Origin: Phyllobacterium endophyticum
GTDB lineage: Bacteria; Pseudomonadota; Alphaproteobacteria; Rhizobiales; Rhizobiaceae
Assembly (NCBI RefSeq): GCF_003010935.1
Contig: NZ_PGGN01000003.1
Location: 620,001-684,000, forward strand
DNA length: 64,000 nucleotides
Direction: 5' to 3'
Part shown: positions 1 through 8,379 of the stretch, in pieces
Numbering within the stretch: the stretch's first letter is position 1
Layout: every line of letters starts with the position of its first letter
The notes under the pieces: model-generated
The model's database searches: none
Told to the model about the DNA's origin: nothing
What the model saw: only the letters and a program-made list of their open reading frames with translations
Position numbers and translations under genes: made by a program

Positions 1-725
1 TTTTAATGTCTTACATTGTCGTTTTGGCGGCGCTACAAGCGCATAGGCCCTGTTGCCGCGGGGACACAGGTGACCTGTTATAGACCGTCATCATTATCCA
101 GCCATGGAAACTGCATCGCCTGCGCCGCTTTGGGACGCGTCGCCCAACTACACTCGACGATCTCGCTGCAGCCTTGAACCAGGCAAATTGCGAGGCGCCG
201 ACGAACCAGTCCAGTCGAGCCTTGGCTTTTGATTGACAGCGCCGTTGCAACAGAATTGCGCCAAAGCCAAGAAGCAGGTCAAGTCGAAACCTTGGCGACA
301 AACCTCGCCAAATTCGCCGAAAGAATATAAGGTTGAAGAGTTTCGCAATCAGGTGAGAAAAATGGCAGTTTCACGGCAAACTTGTTTCAATACCATCCTG
401 GCCACTATCGTAGTCTTCGCTGCGTGTAATCACATGACCCGGAGCACCCTGCTGGGATTTGTTCAAAGCGCGGACAATACGGCATACGTTGTATCCGTTA
501 CCAAGCAAAACGCGTTTCGTGCGCTGTTCTCAGGCCAATAGTGCTTGGCGTTCTAGAACGATCCTGCTTTCCTACGATTGAGGCGATGCCAATTTGCTAG
601 GGTATCTTTGAGCTACGCGATTCCCGAACGTCTGTTGTGGAGAAGAATGTCGGCTCGCATAGGCGGGTCAGCGCCCTGGAACCAACGACACCGGATATAC
701 AGCCCGGCCTGGAAGTGTTCATTTT
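1..725. other. stretch without a recognised gene
   Basis: I translated both strands and found only short open frames with no recognisable family motif. An open frame on the + strand at 233-541 has no convincing ribosome binding site and no similarity I can name. The neighbouring hisN-like gene is decayed, so this may be old coding sequence degraded beyond recognition. That is inference. Confidence 0.4.
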
Positions 726-1429
726 TCAGGCTTCATGCAGAAAGCGATTTGCTGCGATCAGAATATCGCCGCCCTGTTCTGCCCGCCCCCCGTAGTGGTG
801 GTCACAAGCCCGCCAGAATTTCGATGATGGGTATCAACACCAGATGTCACACGGTTGAATTCCGGTCTCCACACATGGATCTCTTTGCCAGTTGCAAGCA
901 TATTCACCCCCATAGCGGGTCATTCTGGCGAGTTCACGTATCAAATAGCATCCGATTGCGTTTCGGTTGTGCTCGATCTCAGAGGATGCCTTCAGGCAGG
1001 ACTGTCCGTCCAAAAGGCGCTCGCGTGCGCCAAAACGTTTCCCCGCTTGTAGGGGTTTCCGCCTTATTCAAAGCCGCGTTACGCCATCAACAGTCAGACC
1101 GATAAGAGTACTTCAGACCGGGGTGTCGCCCATATGAAAGGGTGCCAGCGACAGGATCAATAACCCATTTTATTGGACCGTCAGCATTTGATCCAAACTC
1201 CTCAGCAAGATTGCATGACCAGGAAATTCGCTGGAAATGCGTTCGCGGATTGCGCGCTCGGCCTCCCGTCTGCCGCTGTCACTGGATCGAAGCGGTAGCC
1301 GGCTTCAGTTTGCTCTCCATGGCCAGTTTCAGGCGAAACCCGAAAAGCGTTTCCGCTGGTGCTGCATCTACCAAGCGGAATAAATTCAATAGCCGGAAGC
1401 TCACTCATAAGTTTGGTGATCGGGTTCAT
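726..1429 (-). pseudogene. decayed histidinol-phosphatase/inositol-monophosphatase family gene
   Basis: Read on the minus strand, several frames join into one HisN/IMPase-like protein. The pieces in order are FDPVTAAD, an AIRERIS-like helix with FPGHAIL, then after a frameshift EEFGSNADGPIKWVIDPVAGT, then STLIGLTVDGVTRL, then LARMTRYGGEYAC, GIQPCDIW, and finally GGRAEQGGDILIAANRFLHEA before a stop at 726-728. These match the family's metal-binding EE, WVIDPxDGT, GTLIGLT, RYGGD and GGRAEQGG blocks. At least three frame changes and in-frame stops are needed, and the catalytic Asp of DPxDGT reads Ala. The start ATG overlaps the stop of the upstream MFS gene (ATGA), so it was once the second gene of that operon. 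The family hydrolyses histidinol phosphate or inositol phosphates; this copy should be non-functional. Confidence 0.75.
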
Positions 1430-2592
1430 ATCTGTTTCGACCAGTCAGTAAGACGGCTGCCTGACGCAACCGTTATCATCGCCACGGCGATGAAAACGAA
1501 GCTTGTTACGAGCGATGTGGATTGTGCGATAAATCCGATAAAGGGGGGCCCCAGCAATAATCCGGCATATCCCATAGTCGCAACCCGGGACATCGCCACG
1601 CTTGAGGGAATACTCTGCGAGCGCCCGGCCGATGAAAAGATACGTGGAACCAAATTTGAAATGCCTAGTCCTGCAAAAAAAAGTGCAAGAAAAACCAATG
1701 CCAGATTGCCAGTAGACAATGTGCAACTGACCGACACTGCAACAATGAGCGCTCCGCCGCGGAACACCCGGATCGAGCCAAGCCGGTTGTTGCAGTAGTC
1801 TCCTATCGACCGGCCCAATGCCATCGCTCCGGCGAAGGTGGCAAAACCAAATGCAGCGGTACTCTCCGTCGTGTGCAGAATATCAACGAGGTAAATAGCA
1901 ATCCAGTCGCACAAGGCCCCTTCGGCAAAGAGTGCAAGGAAGGCAATGCCCCCGAGCAGAAGGAGGCGCCTGTTTTCAGCGCTGTTGTAGGATGTGCGGG
2001 TGCTGCTTCCAACCTTGCGTGCTTGGAAAGACTGGGGGTCGGATGGGCTGCGCCGGTAGGCAAATACAACCAACGCGCCGACACATATGCCCGCTGTTCC
2101 GAGGCAGCTGGCGATGTTGTAATCTTGGCGCAGCAGCATTCCGCATATCCCCGCCCCCGCCAGATTTCCGACACTGAACAGCGCATGAAATGAAGACATT
2201 GACGACTTGGCCAGTCTGCTTTCCAGTGCGGCAGCTTCCGTGTTCATTGCAACATCCAGAGCTCCGAAGGCGGCACCGGCTATCAGGACTATTGCTCCCA
2301 AACTGATCGCGTCGGGCATGTGAGGAATTGCCCCCAGGCCAGCAGCAAATACCAGGGCTCCAGCGAATGAAATCTTGTTCGCCCCCAGGACCGGAATAAT
2401 TGTGCCGACCCGCAGCATCATTAAGATTGCCCCGAAGGCGAAACACAGCAATGTCATGCCGAGTTCACCTTTGGTGAGACTGAGTTGCTGGCTTATAGAG
2501 GGTATGCTCGCAGCCCAAGAACCGATACCGATACCGGCAGCCAGGAAGAAGGCGAAAACGCCCGTGCGCGACTGTAATGCGCTGTTCAGCAT
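1426..2592 (-). CDS. MFS transporter (YbjJ/fucose-permease-like)
   Basis: A 388-residue integral membrane protein with about twelve hydrophobic segments, beginning near FAFFLAAGIGIGSWAASIPSI and ending near TSFVFIAVAMITVAS. The N-terminal pattern GIGIGSWAASIPSISQQLSLTKGELG and the later MNTEAAALESR segment are typical of the YbjJ-like branch of the major facilitator superfamily. These are inner-membrane secondary transporters, often of sugars or their derivatives; the substrate cannot be read from sequence. I start at the ATG at 2592; a TTG four codons upstream is possible. The stop overlaps the start of the decayed hisN-like gene. It is divergent from a DeoR regulator, which is a plausible controller. 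Confidence 0.85.
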   Translation of the reverse strand: MLNSALQSRTGVFAFFLAAGIGIGSWAASIPSISQQLSLTKGELGMTLLCFAFGAILMMLRVGTIIPVLGANKISFAGALVFAAGLGAIPHMPDAISLGAIVLIAGAAFGALDVAMNTEAAALESRLAKSSMSSFHALFSVGNLAGAGICGMLLRQDYNIASCLGTAGICVGALVVFAYRRSPSDPQSFQARKVGSSTRTSYNSAENRRLLLLGGIAFLALFAEGALCDWIAIYLVDILHTTESTAAFGFATFAGAMALGRSIGDYCNNRLGSIRVFRGGALIVAVSVSCTLSTGNLALVFLALFFAGLGISNLVPRIFSSAGRSQSIPSSVAMSRVATMGYAGLLLGPPFIGFIAQSTSLVTSFVFIAVAMITVASGSRLTDWSKQI

Positions 2593-2692
2593 GATCGGTT
2601 CCAATGCGGGTAATGTCCAAGTCGGCCTGGAGACGCCAAATTCGAATATTGCAGCAAACTAACTTCACCGGGAAAGAGTTGCAATCACGTTA

Positions 2693-2721
2693 TTGCCGAC
2701 TTCGGCATATTTTCTTTACTA
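2693..2721 (+). promoter_or_regulatory. promoter with overlapping 14-bp palindrome in front of the DeoR gene
   Basis: A sigma70-like pair TTGCCG (2693-2698) and TTACTA (2716-2721), 17 bp apart, points at the DeoR gene. The palindrome TGCCGACTTCGGCA (2694-2707, 6-bp arms) covers the -35 box, where a repressor would block transcription. It also lies in the shared region with the divergent MFS gene. Confidence 0.4.
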
Positions 2722-2781
2722 TTTAGGCATAAACAGGCATTGGGTATTGGCTTTGTGCAGCGCCGAACAGGAATCCTCACA

Positions 2782-3558
2782 ATGAAGAAAGATCTTTCCC
2801 CAGACGAACGCAAAGAAATTATCCTTAAGCAGATTGGCGATTCAGGCCGTGTCCTGGCAAATGTCGCCGCCGCCCAATTTGGCGTATCTGAAGATTCCAT
2901 CCGCAGAGATCTTAGGGAATTGGCGGACCTCGGCCTGGTAAAACGTTTTCACGGCGGGGCCACGCGTATGAGCTCTGGCCGCCGAAATTTTCAGCAGCGC
3001 GCTGATGAAAAGATGCCTGAGAGGAAATTGCTTGCGACTGCCGCAGCCAGCAGAATACCTGACAAAAGCACGATGCTTCTAGATTCCAGCACAACTGTGC
3101 TGGAATTTGTCAGGGCGATGCCCAATGGCTTGGAAGTTTCCATCATGACCGGAACACCTGAGATCGCCTCGGCAGCCTTGGATCGCGATAACGGGGAAGT
3201 TATCTTGATCGGTGGGACCTTAAACCCTTCAACGCGCAGCACGGTAGGAGCATCCGCACTGGCCGTCATCCAGTCGTCAAGATTTGATGTCTGCGTTTTG
3301 GGTGCCTGCGCCATCGATGCAGATCTGGTCTTGCGGGCAGAAAGCTATGACGATGCGTACCTGAAAACCGCGATGGGCGCCGCCTGTACCGAAATCATCG
3401 TTCTGGCCACCTCTGACAAGCTGTTCAAACAGGCAAATTTCGCAATCGGTCCGGTCTCAATGATAACCACCCTTTTCACGGATGACGGGGCGGACGAATC
3501 GATCGTGCAACGCATACGGGATGAAGGTGTAGAGGTGGTCGTCGTCGAAAGGGCATAG
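2782..3558 (+). CDS. DeoR/GlpR-family transcriptional regulator
   Basis: A 258-residue protein with the standard DeoR layout. An N-terminal winged helix-turn-helix lies at about residues 6-60 (LANVAAAQFGVSEDSIRRDLRELADLGLVKRFHGGA), followed by a sugar-phosphate sensor domain with LLDSSTTVLEFVRAMP and GGTLNPSTRSTVG. Family members are usually repressors that respond to phosphorylated sugars. I use the ATG at 2782, which has AGGA eight bases upstream; upstream in-frame starts lie in the promoter region. It is divergent from the MFS transporter and converges on a GMC oxidoreductase gene. Likely targets are the MFS gene and its own promoter (inferred). Confidence 0.88.
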   Translation: MKKDLSPDERKEIILKQIGDSGRVLANVAAAQFGVSEDSIRRDLRELADLGLVKRFHGGATRMSSGRRNFQQRADEKMPERKLLATAAASRIPDKSTMLLDSSTTVLEFVRAMPNGLEVSIMTGTPEIASAALDRDNGEVILIGGTLNPSTRSTVGASALAVIQSSRFDVCVLGACAIDADLVLRAESYDDAYLKTAMGAACTEIIVLATSDKLFKQANFAIGPVSMITTLFTDDGADESIVQRIRDEGVEVVVVERA

Positions 3559-3599
3559 TTCCATCATCTGCTCAGCTGAATTTTTTTAGGCCCGACAAG

Positions 3600-5186
3600 T
3601 CACGTCGCTTGCTTGATGAGATCAGCGACCTTCTCGCCAATCATGATACAGACAGCGTTGGGATTTCCGGAAATCAGCGTTGGCATAATTGAAGCGTCAG
3701 CGACACGCAACCCACTGGTTCCCCTCACTTTCAAACCGGGATCGACAACGGCAAAACCATCGGTTCCCGCACGGCACGTGCCGGCGGGATGCAGCGCCGC
3801 ATGGGCTTGGCTTCTGCAGAATTCCCGCATTGCGTCGCGGCTGAGCATATGCCCGCCAGGAACGTGTCGGCGCGACAGGTACCGTTGTATCGCTGGCTGA
3901 TCCATAATCTCCATGGCGAACAACGCTCCATCGACCACGGCCTCAAGATCATACGGATCACTGAAATAGTTGGGGGCCACCAGAGGTACCTCAGCCGGAT
4001 CAGCACTGTTTAGCTGCACGTAACCTCTCGATCGCGGGCGTATCTGCCCCAGATTGATGGTGCATCCATTCCCCCCAGGTACCGCATCCACGCCCTCCTC
4101 GATACCCGCACCGACAACCAAAAAATATTGGATGTCCGGAATGGCCTCGCTTTTGTTTCCCCACCAAAAAGCCCCTCCCTCGATCAAGTTAGACGCGGCC
4201 GGTCCGCCCTTGAAAAGTAAATAGTTGAGGCCTGCTGCCATTTTCCAATGAAGTTTCTTGTACTTGTCATAACTGTGGGGTCCGTTAAGCTGGTATACGA
4301 ATGAGATCTCGATGTGATCCTGCAGATTTTGCCCCACTCCCGGTAAGTCTACCTTCGTCTTTATCCCAAGACCTTCAAGATGCCTCGCGGGTCCAATGCC
4401 TGACAACATCAACAGTTTCGGCGAGTTGATGGCTCCCGCCGAAAGAATGACCTCCCGTTCAGCTGGCAAGACATGCGTTCGCCCAGACTTTATATATTCA
4501 ACACCGGTGGCTGTACCGTTTTCGACAATGATACGCGTTACCCTTGCGCCGGTCATGACGGACAGGTTTTTCCGTTTGCGCGCTGGGCCAAGATAGGCGA
4601 CGGAAGAGCTGCTGCGCCTGCCATCGCGAGCGGTGATCTGGTACAGACCACAACCAGTTTGATCACCAGAGTTGAAATCCGGGTTATAGGGCAGTCCCGC
4701 TTGTTGGCAAGCATGTAACCACGCCCTTGTCAGCGGATGAATTTGCTCGATATCCGACACGCCGAGATAACCGCCGGTGGCATGAACAGCATTGGAGAAA
4801 CGGTTGTTATCCTCGGCCCGAAGAAAGTATGGCAGCACCTCATCGTATCCCCAACCTTCCGCGCCCAGTTTCTCCCATCGTTCGTAGTCGGAAGGGACAC
4901 CTCGTATGTAGATCATGGCATTGACCGAGCTTCCGCCCCCAAGCACGCTAGCTTGGACCATCGTTGGATTCTCGTCTTTGCGACTGTCGTCCGTGGCTCG
5001 CCACGGAATCCGCTTCAACAGTGGTCCCTGTGCCGTCTTATAGTAAGCACCGGGAATATGAATGTACGGATTTATATCGCGCGGGCCTTCTTCCAGCAGC
5101 ACGACCGAGACGTTGGGATCTTCTGAGAGACGCGATGCGACAACGCATCCGGTAGAGCCTCCCCCAACAATTATGTAGTCTACCAT
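3600..5186 (-). CDS. GMC-family FAD oxidoreductase (copy 1)
   Basis: A 528-residue glucose-methanol-choline oxidoreductase. The FAD-binding Rossmann motif DYIIVGGGSTGCVVASRLSE opens the protein. GMC signature 1 (GGGSSVNAMIYIRG) lies near residue 85 and signature 2 (GAINSPKLLMLSGIGP) near residue 255. The C-terminal catalytic pair is present as ALHPAGTC (His) and SGNPNAVCIMIGE (Asn). The family oxidises alcohols or sugars to carbonyl compounds; the substrate is unknown. A GGGAG ribosome site precedes the ATG. It resembles copy 3 at 12.5 kb closely along its length, including PTMVQAxVLGGGSSVNAM and YIRGVPSDYxRW, so the two look like paralogues flanking the ABC transporter. It shares a motif-bearing divergent promoter region with the isomerase-like gene at 5.5 kb. 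Confidence 0.92.
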   Translation of the reverse strand: MVDYIIVGGGSTGCVVASRLSEDPNVSVVLLEEGPRDINPYIHIPGAYYKTAQGPLLKRIPWRATDDSRKDENPTMVQASVLGGGSSVNAMIYIRGVPSDYERWEKLGAEGWGYDEVLPYFLRAEDNNRFSNAVHATGGYLGVSDIEQIHPLTRAWLHACQQAGLPYNPDFNSGDQTGCGLYQITARDGRRSSSSVAYLGPARKRKNLSVMTGARVTRIIVENGTATGVEYIKSGRTHVLPAEREVILSAGAINSPKLLMLSGIGPARHLEGLGIKTKVDLPGVGQNLQDHIEISFVYQLNGPHSYDKYKKLHWKMAAGLNYLLFKGGPAASNLIEGGAFWWGNKSEAIPDIQYFLVVGAGIEEGVDAVPGGNGCTINLGQIRPRSRGYVQLNSADPAEVPLVAPNYFSDPYDLEAVVDGALFAMEIMDQPAIQRYLSRRHVPGGHMLSRDAMREFCRSQAHAALHPAGTCRAGTDGFAVVDPGLKVRGTSGLRVADASIMPTLISGNPNAVCIMIGEKVADLIKQAT

Positions 5187-5265
5187 TAAGATCGCTCCCG
5201 CACCCTTCTCTGACTGGTTTTCACCCGCCGCCCGCTTTTTATTCTCCCTTTCTTCGCCAGCTTAG

Positions 5266-5329
5266 CAATTTCGCGAACCATCATATCATGATGCAAACAG
5301 ACGCACATATTCGACCAAGATGCGTCAGA
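5266..5329. promoter_or_regulatory. cluster-1 motif region between GMC copy 1 and the isomerase gene
   Basis: On the + strand this region has CAATTTCGC (5266-5274), CAGACGCA (5298-5305) and TGCGTCAGA (5321-5329). Read toward the GMC gene these are GCGAAATTG preceded by an inverted pair of TCTGACGCA-like half sites 15 bp apart. The same elements occur before the ABC operon and its binding-protein gene, suggesting one shared regulator. Regulatory function is inferred. Confidence 0.4.
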
Positions 5330-5476
5330 TATAAGTCACGTGCGCAATGGTGCCGGGAGCGTTCCGGTGATCTTCTTATACGCTTAACCGGGCGCTTGCT
5401 TTGGTACATTTTCGGTTCTCAAGCATATGGCTGAGCAAGCCAGGTCGGGGATCAAGAATTGAATGGGAGAACTCTT

Positions 5477-6367
5477 ATGGGGACCAATGCCAACAGGCTG
5501 TTGCTGCATTCGACCGTAACGAAGTATTCGGCCCTTGCTATGGACATTGAGTTCGCCAACGCGGCTGGCTTCGATGGGATTGAAGTCACTAGCAATAAGC
5601 TGGTGAACTATCTGGATGCCGGATATTCTGAAGCAGAGTTGCAGGGACTCCTGCAAAACATACAGGTTCCCGCAATCGGTTTCATCACCGACCTTGAGAG
5701 ACAAGGGATCGATGAAGTACCGCTTTTGAAAGAAGCTGAGCAGTTGTTTCATCTGGCCAAACTCGTCGGGGCAAAGGGCGTCCAGGTATTGACCGGCCCA
5801 ATCAACGTCCAGGCTGTTCTGGACTTCAAAGAAAAGAGAAGCTCGCGCTTTTACGCCGGGTTGCTCGGCACTTGCGAGCAAGAACAGATTGCGTTGACAG
5901 CGAAAAACTTGGCGAAACTTGCTGATATTGCCAAAAATTATGATCTCCTTCTTTATTTTGAAGCCTTGGCGTGGACGCCTCTTAACACCGTCGCGAAGCA
6001 ATTGGCGGTTCTCGACAGTGCCGAACGCGACAATGTCAAGCTGGTGATAGACTATTGGCACTATTACGCCTCGGGGGACGGGCCAGAGGCTATCGCAAAG
6101 TTAAACAAGGAAGTCATCTTTGGTGTCCACATCTGTGACTCCCTGCCCTTTGAGGGAGGGGTGCCCAACGAGGAAGTCTTGCGCAACGTATCCACCGGGA
6201 AGGGCGTTCTCGATCTTAGAGAATGGACCGATGCGGTCAAATCCACGGGATACACCGGCTGGTGGAGCTGCGAGCTCTTCGCCAAAAAAGATCAACAGGC
6301 CAACAGTTTTCGAGTTGCCGCACAACTGAAGACCCTCATGGATGATCTGGTCTTGGGCGTTCGATAA
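5477..6367 (+). CDS. sugar phosphate isomerase/epimerase-like (xylose isomerase-like TIM barrel)
   Basis: A 296-residue protein of the AP-endonuclease-2/xylose-isomerase-like TIM-barrel superfamily. Seen are FANAAGFDGIEVTSNKL at the second strand, DLLLYFEALAWTPLNT with a metal-ligand-type Glu, VKLVIDYWHYY with Asp and His, FGVHICDSLP, and GYTGWWSCELFAKK near the end, which carries the last Glu. These match the metal-binding positions of the family. Members isomerise or epimerise sugars, inositol-pathway keto compounds or 3-keto sugars. I start at the ATG at 5477 with GGGAGA directly upstream; a TTG at 5459 is less likely. It is divergent from GMC copy 1 and convergent with GMC copy 2, fitting a role on the product of one of these oxidases (inferred). 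Confidence 0.85.
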   Translation: MGTNANRLLLHSTVTKYSALAMDIEFANAAGFDGIEVTSNKLVNYLDAGYSEAELQGLLQNIQVPAIGFITDLERQGIDEVPLLKEAEQLFHLAKLVGAKGVQVLTGPINVQAVLDFKEKRSSRFYAGLLGTCEQEQIALTAKNLAKLADIAKNYDLLLYFEALAWTPLNTVAKQLAVLDSAERDNVKLVIDYWHYYASGDGPEAIAKLNKEVIFGVHICDSLPFEGGVPNEEVLRNVSTGKGVLDLREWTDAVKSTGYTGWWSCELFAKKDQQANSFRVAAQLKTLMDDLVLGVR

Positions 6368-6426
6368 GTCTCACCGATCCCAGCAATGCCGCCTGTACGC
6401 GCACGATCCTCATGGACATGCCAAGA

Positions 6427-7929
6427 CTATCGCAAGTTGGCGCTTAGGTGATTGGCGGCACGCAACGTGAGAGCAGCTATTGTTAAAGCCGGATTCACCG
6501 CGGCCGAGGTCGGAAGCACACTGGCATCCATAATGTGAAGATTGGCAATATCGTGAGAGGCGCACCATGGATCAACCACCGAGTCAGCCCCGTTGATGCC
6601 CATTTTGGCCGTTCCGCATTGATGCGACGGAGTGCGTCGATCAAAAGCCCGCGCCAGCACAATTGGAAAGCCCGCCGCGCGGAATGTTTCCCGTACTCTT
6701 TTTACTAGGGTCTGGTGGCCAAGCATATTTGATCGTTGCCAATCAAGCGTGATCGTGTCGCCGTCAACGGTAACACGACTTTCCGGGTTAGGCAGATCCT
6801 CGCTCATAACATACCAGTCAAAGGAATATCTGGCGATCATGCCAGCGAAAAGCTCCGGCATGCGCGGCATGTTTGCCTTGAAGATCGGTCCGGAAATTTT
6901 CCCAAGCAGTTGGACGTTACCAAGCGGAAAGCCGGTGACCGGATCCTTAAGATAGAAATCGTTAAATCCAAACGTCTTTTGATGGACCGATGTATTGCGG
7001 AGCCTTGGATCAATCGTAATCATCGCAGTGCAATTATGATTCATGAAGTTCCGGCCAACCTGGTCGGAACTGTTAGCCAGACCCTTTTCATGCTTTGAAC
7101 TTGCAGAGCGTAACAGGAGAGCGGCAGAGTTGACCGCGCCGGCTGCTAGGACAAATCGGCCTGCTCTCACTTTTATTTTTTCACCCCGGTGGCGTACCAC
7201 AGCATGGGTAATGGATTTACCGGTGCCGTCTGTTTCTAGAGTGAGGACCTCACTGTCGGTAAGAATCCTCACGTTCTCATGTTTGAGCGCATGGTTGAGC
7301 GGCCCCGTCTCTGCATCAATTTTTCCCGTGAACGTGTCAGGGAAGCCATCCCATGGAGTTGCCGCGCGTTTGAGCCATTGTGAGTGGTCTATGGCGATGG
7401 GCAATGAACTCGCGTGGATCCCTTGCCGTTTCAAGCGTTCTCTGGCAATTGCCAAAGATGGTTCGTCAGGCACTGCCGGATAATCGTAGGGGGTGGAATG
7501 GTAGGGCTCAGTCGGATCCTCTCCCAACTTGCCGCGCACACGAAAGAGTTTCTCAGCCATGCCGTACCAGGGTTCAAGCTCTTCATAACTCAACGGCCAG
7601 CCCGCAGTAGATCCTTCCATGTGCTCGCGGGCGGTGAAGTCTTCGGCCCGGTAGCGATAAAGGATCGCCCCGTAGAATTTCGAATTGCCTCCGACGTTGT
7701 AGAAATTGCCAGGACTGAACGGTTCACCATTGCCGTCACGCCACAACTCCTTGGTGCGGAAAAACCCTCTTTGAAATATCGCGCGGTCATCCCGGGTTTC
7801 TGGTGTGTCTTGAAGGCGTTCTCCGCGTTCTAGAATCAGGATCTTGGCCCCTGTAGGGGCAAGCACGGACGCTGCCGTTGCCCCGCCTATGCCCGAGCCG
7901 ATGATTACGATGTCCGCATCAAGATTCAT
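6427..7929 (-). CDS. GMC-family FAD oxidoreductase (copy 2, sugar-oxidase-like branch)
   Basis: A 500-residue GMC protein of a different branch from the other three. It begins ADIVIIGSGIGGATAASVLAPTG for FAD binding and has YNVGGNSKFYGAILYRYR in place of the choline-dehydrogenase-type signature 1. The catalytic region is SHQCGTAKMG (His) with VNPALTIAALTLRAA (Asn) at the C-terminus. This arrangement is seen in pyranose-oxidase, glucoside 3-dehydrogenase and fructose/gluconate dehydrogenase-like GMC proteins, so a sugar or polyol substrate is reasonable but unproven. No Tat signal is visible, so it should be cytoplasmic or recruited to the membrane by a partner; no small or cytochrome subunit is adjacent. 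A GAGGGCGGG ribosome site precedes the ATG. It is divergent from the ABC operon. Confidence 0.88.
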   Translation of the reverse strand: MNLDADIVIIGSGIGGATAASVLAPTGAKILILERGERLQDTPETRDDRAIFQRGFFRTKELWRDGNGEPFSPGNFYNVGGNSKFYGAILYRYRAEDFTAREHMEGSTAGWPLSYEELEPWYGMAEKLFRVRGKLGEDPTEPYHSTPYDYPAVPDEPSLAIARERLKRQGIHASSLPIAIDHSQWLKRAATPWDGFPDTFTGKIDAETGPLNHALKHENVRILTDSEVLTLETDGTGKSITHAVVRHRGEKIKVRAGRFVLAAGAVNSAALLLRSASSKHEKGLANSSDQVGRNFMNHNCTAMITIDPRLRNTSVHQKTFGFNDFYLKDPVTGFPLGNVQLLGKISGPIFKANMPRMPELFAGMIARYSFDWYVMSEDLPNPESRVTVDGDTITLDWQRSNMLGHQTLVKRVRETFRAAGFPIVLARAFDRRTPSHQCGTAKMGINGADSVVDPWCASHDIANLHIMDASVLPTSAAVNPALTIAALTLRAANHLSANLR

Positions 7930-8379
7930 GGAAAACCCGCCCTCTAGAAATGTGCCTCAATGGCCACAGCGTGGATGTGGGTCACAAAATCCGAAAATTC
8001 ACCAATAGATGCAATTGCGCAGCTAGCTCATTCCTGAAGCGTTCTGACGCACCCTTATGGGCAAACGATCTCAAACGCTGTTCCAGACTGATGGCGCGCA
8101 AACTGCGTCAGAACGCTTCATTTAACTGTATCTTGCGAAATTGTGTACCTTTTGGATTGAGTGAAAAATGCCCTCCAGAAGAGAGCACAAATGGAGGTGG
8201 TAGCCTCCTTGCAAGTGCCGTGCAATGGGAACAACCGGTCTGCATTGAGCGATTGGGCTGGACTTGGCCGCCGTCGGCCGGGCCGCGATCGCGATGATAT
8301 TCCGCCTCTCAGTGCCCGCTCAAACTCTTTCGGGTGACTGAGGCGCTCTCGCGGCGCGTTGATGAAGGCATTAGGATCG
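7930..8379. promoter_or_regulatory. divergent regulatory region of GMC copy 2 and the ABC operon, with 17-bp inverted repeat
   Basis: No gene is visible in these 450 bases. A perfect 17-bp inverted repeat is present: TGAAGCGTTCTGACGCA at 8035-8051 and its exact reverse complement at 8104-8120, with 52 bases between. TGCGAAATTGTGTACC follows at 8134-8149 in the ABC-operon direction. Both elements recur elsewhere in cluster 1. The repeat could be paired operator sites or a long-loop hairpin in a leader RNA. Confidence 0.55.

Noticed and set aside
578..1105. Plus-strand open frame of 175 codons
   Set aside because: It overlaps the decayed hisN-like gene, which explains the coding-like character on the other strand; it has no motif of its own.
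1142..1798. Plus-strand open frame of 218 codons
   Set aside because: It is antisense to the C-terminal half of the MFS gene and to the hisN-like remnant, with no recognisable domain.
8035..8120. Inverted repeat as ends of an insertion sequence or MITE
   Set aside because: Only 52 bases lie between the arms, there is no flanking direct repeat, and half-sites recur in other promoters of the same cluster.
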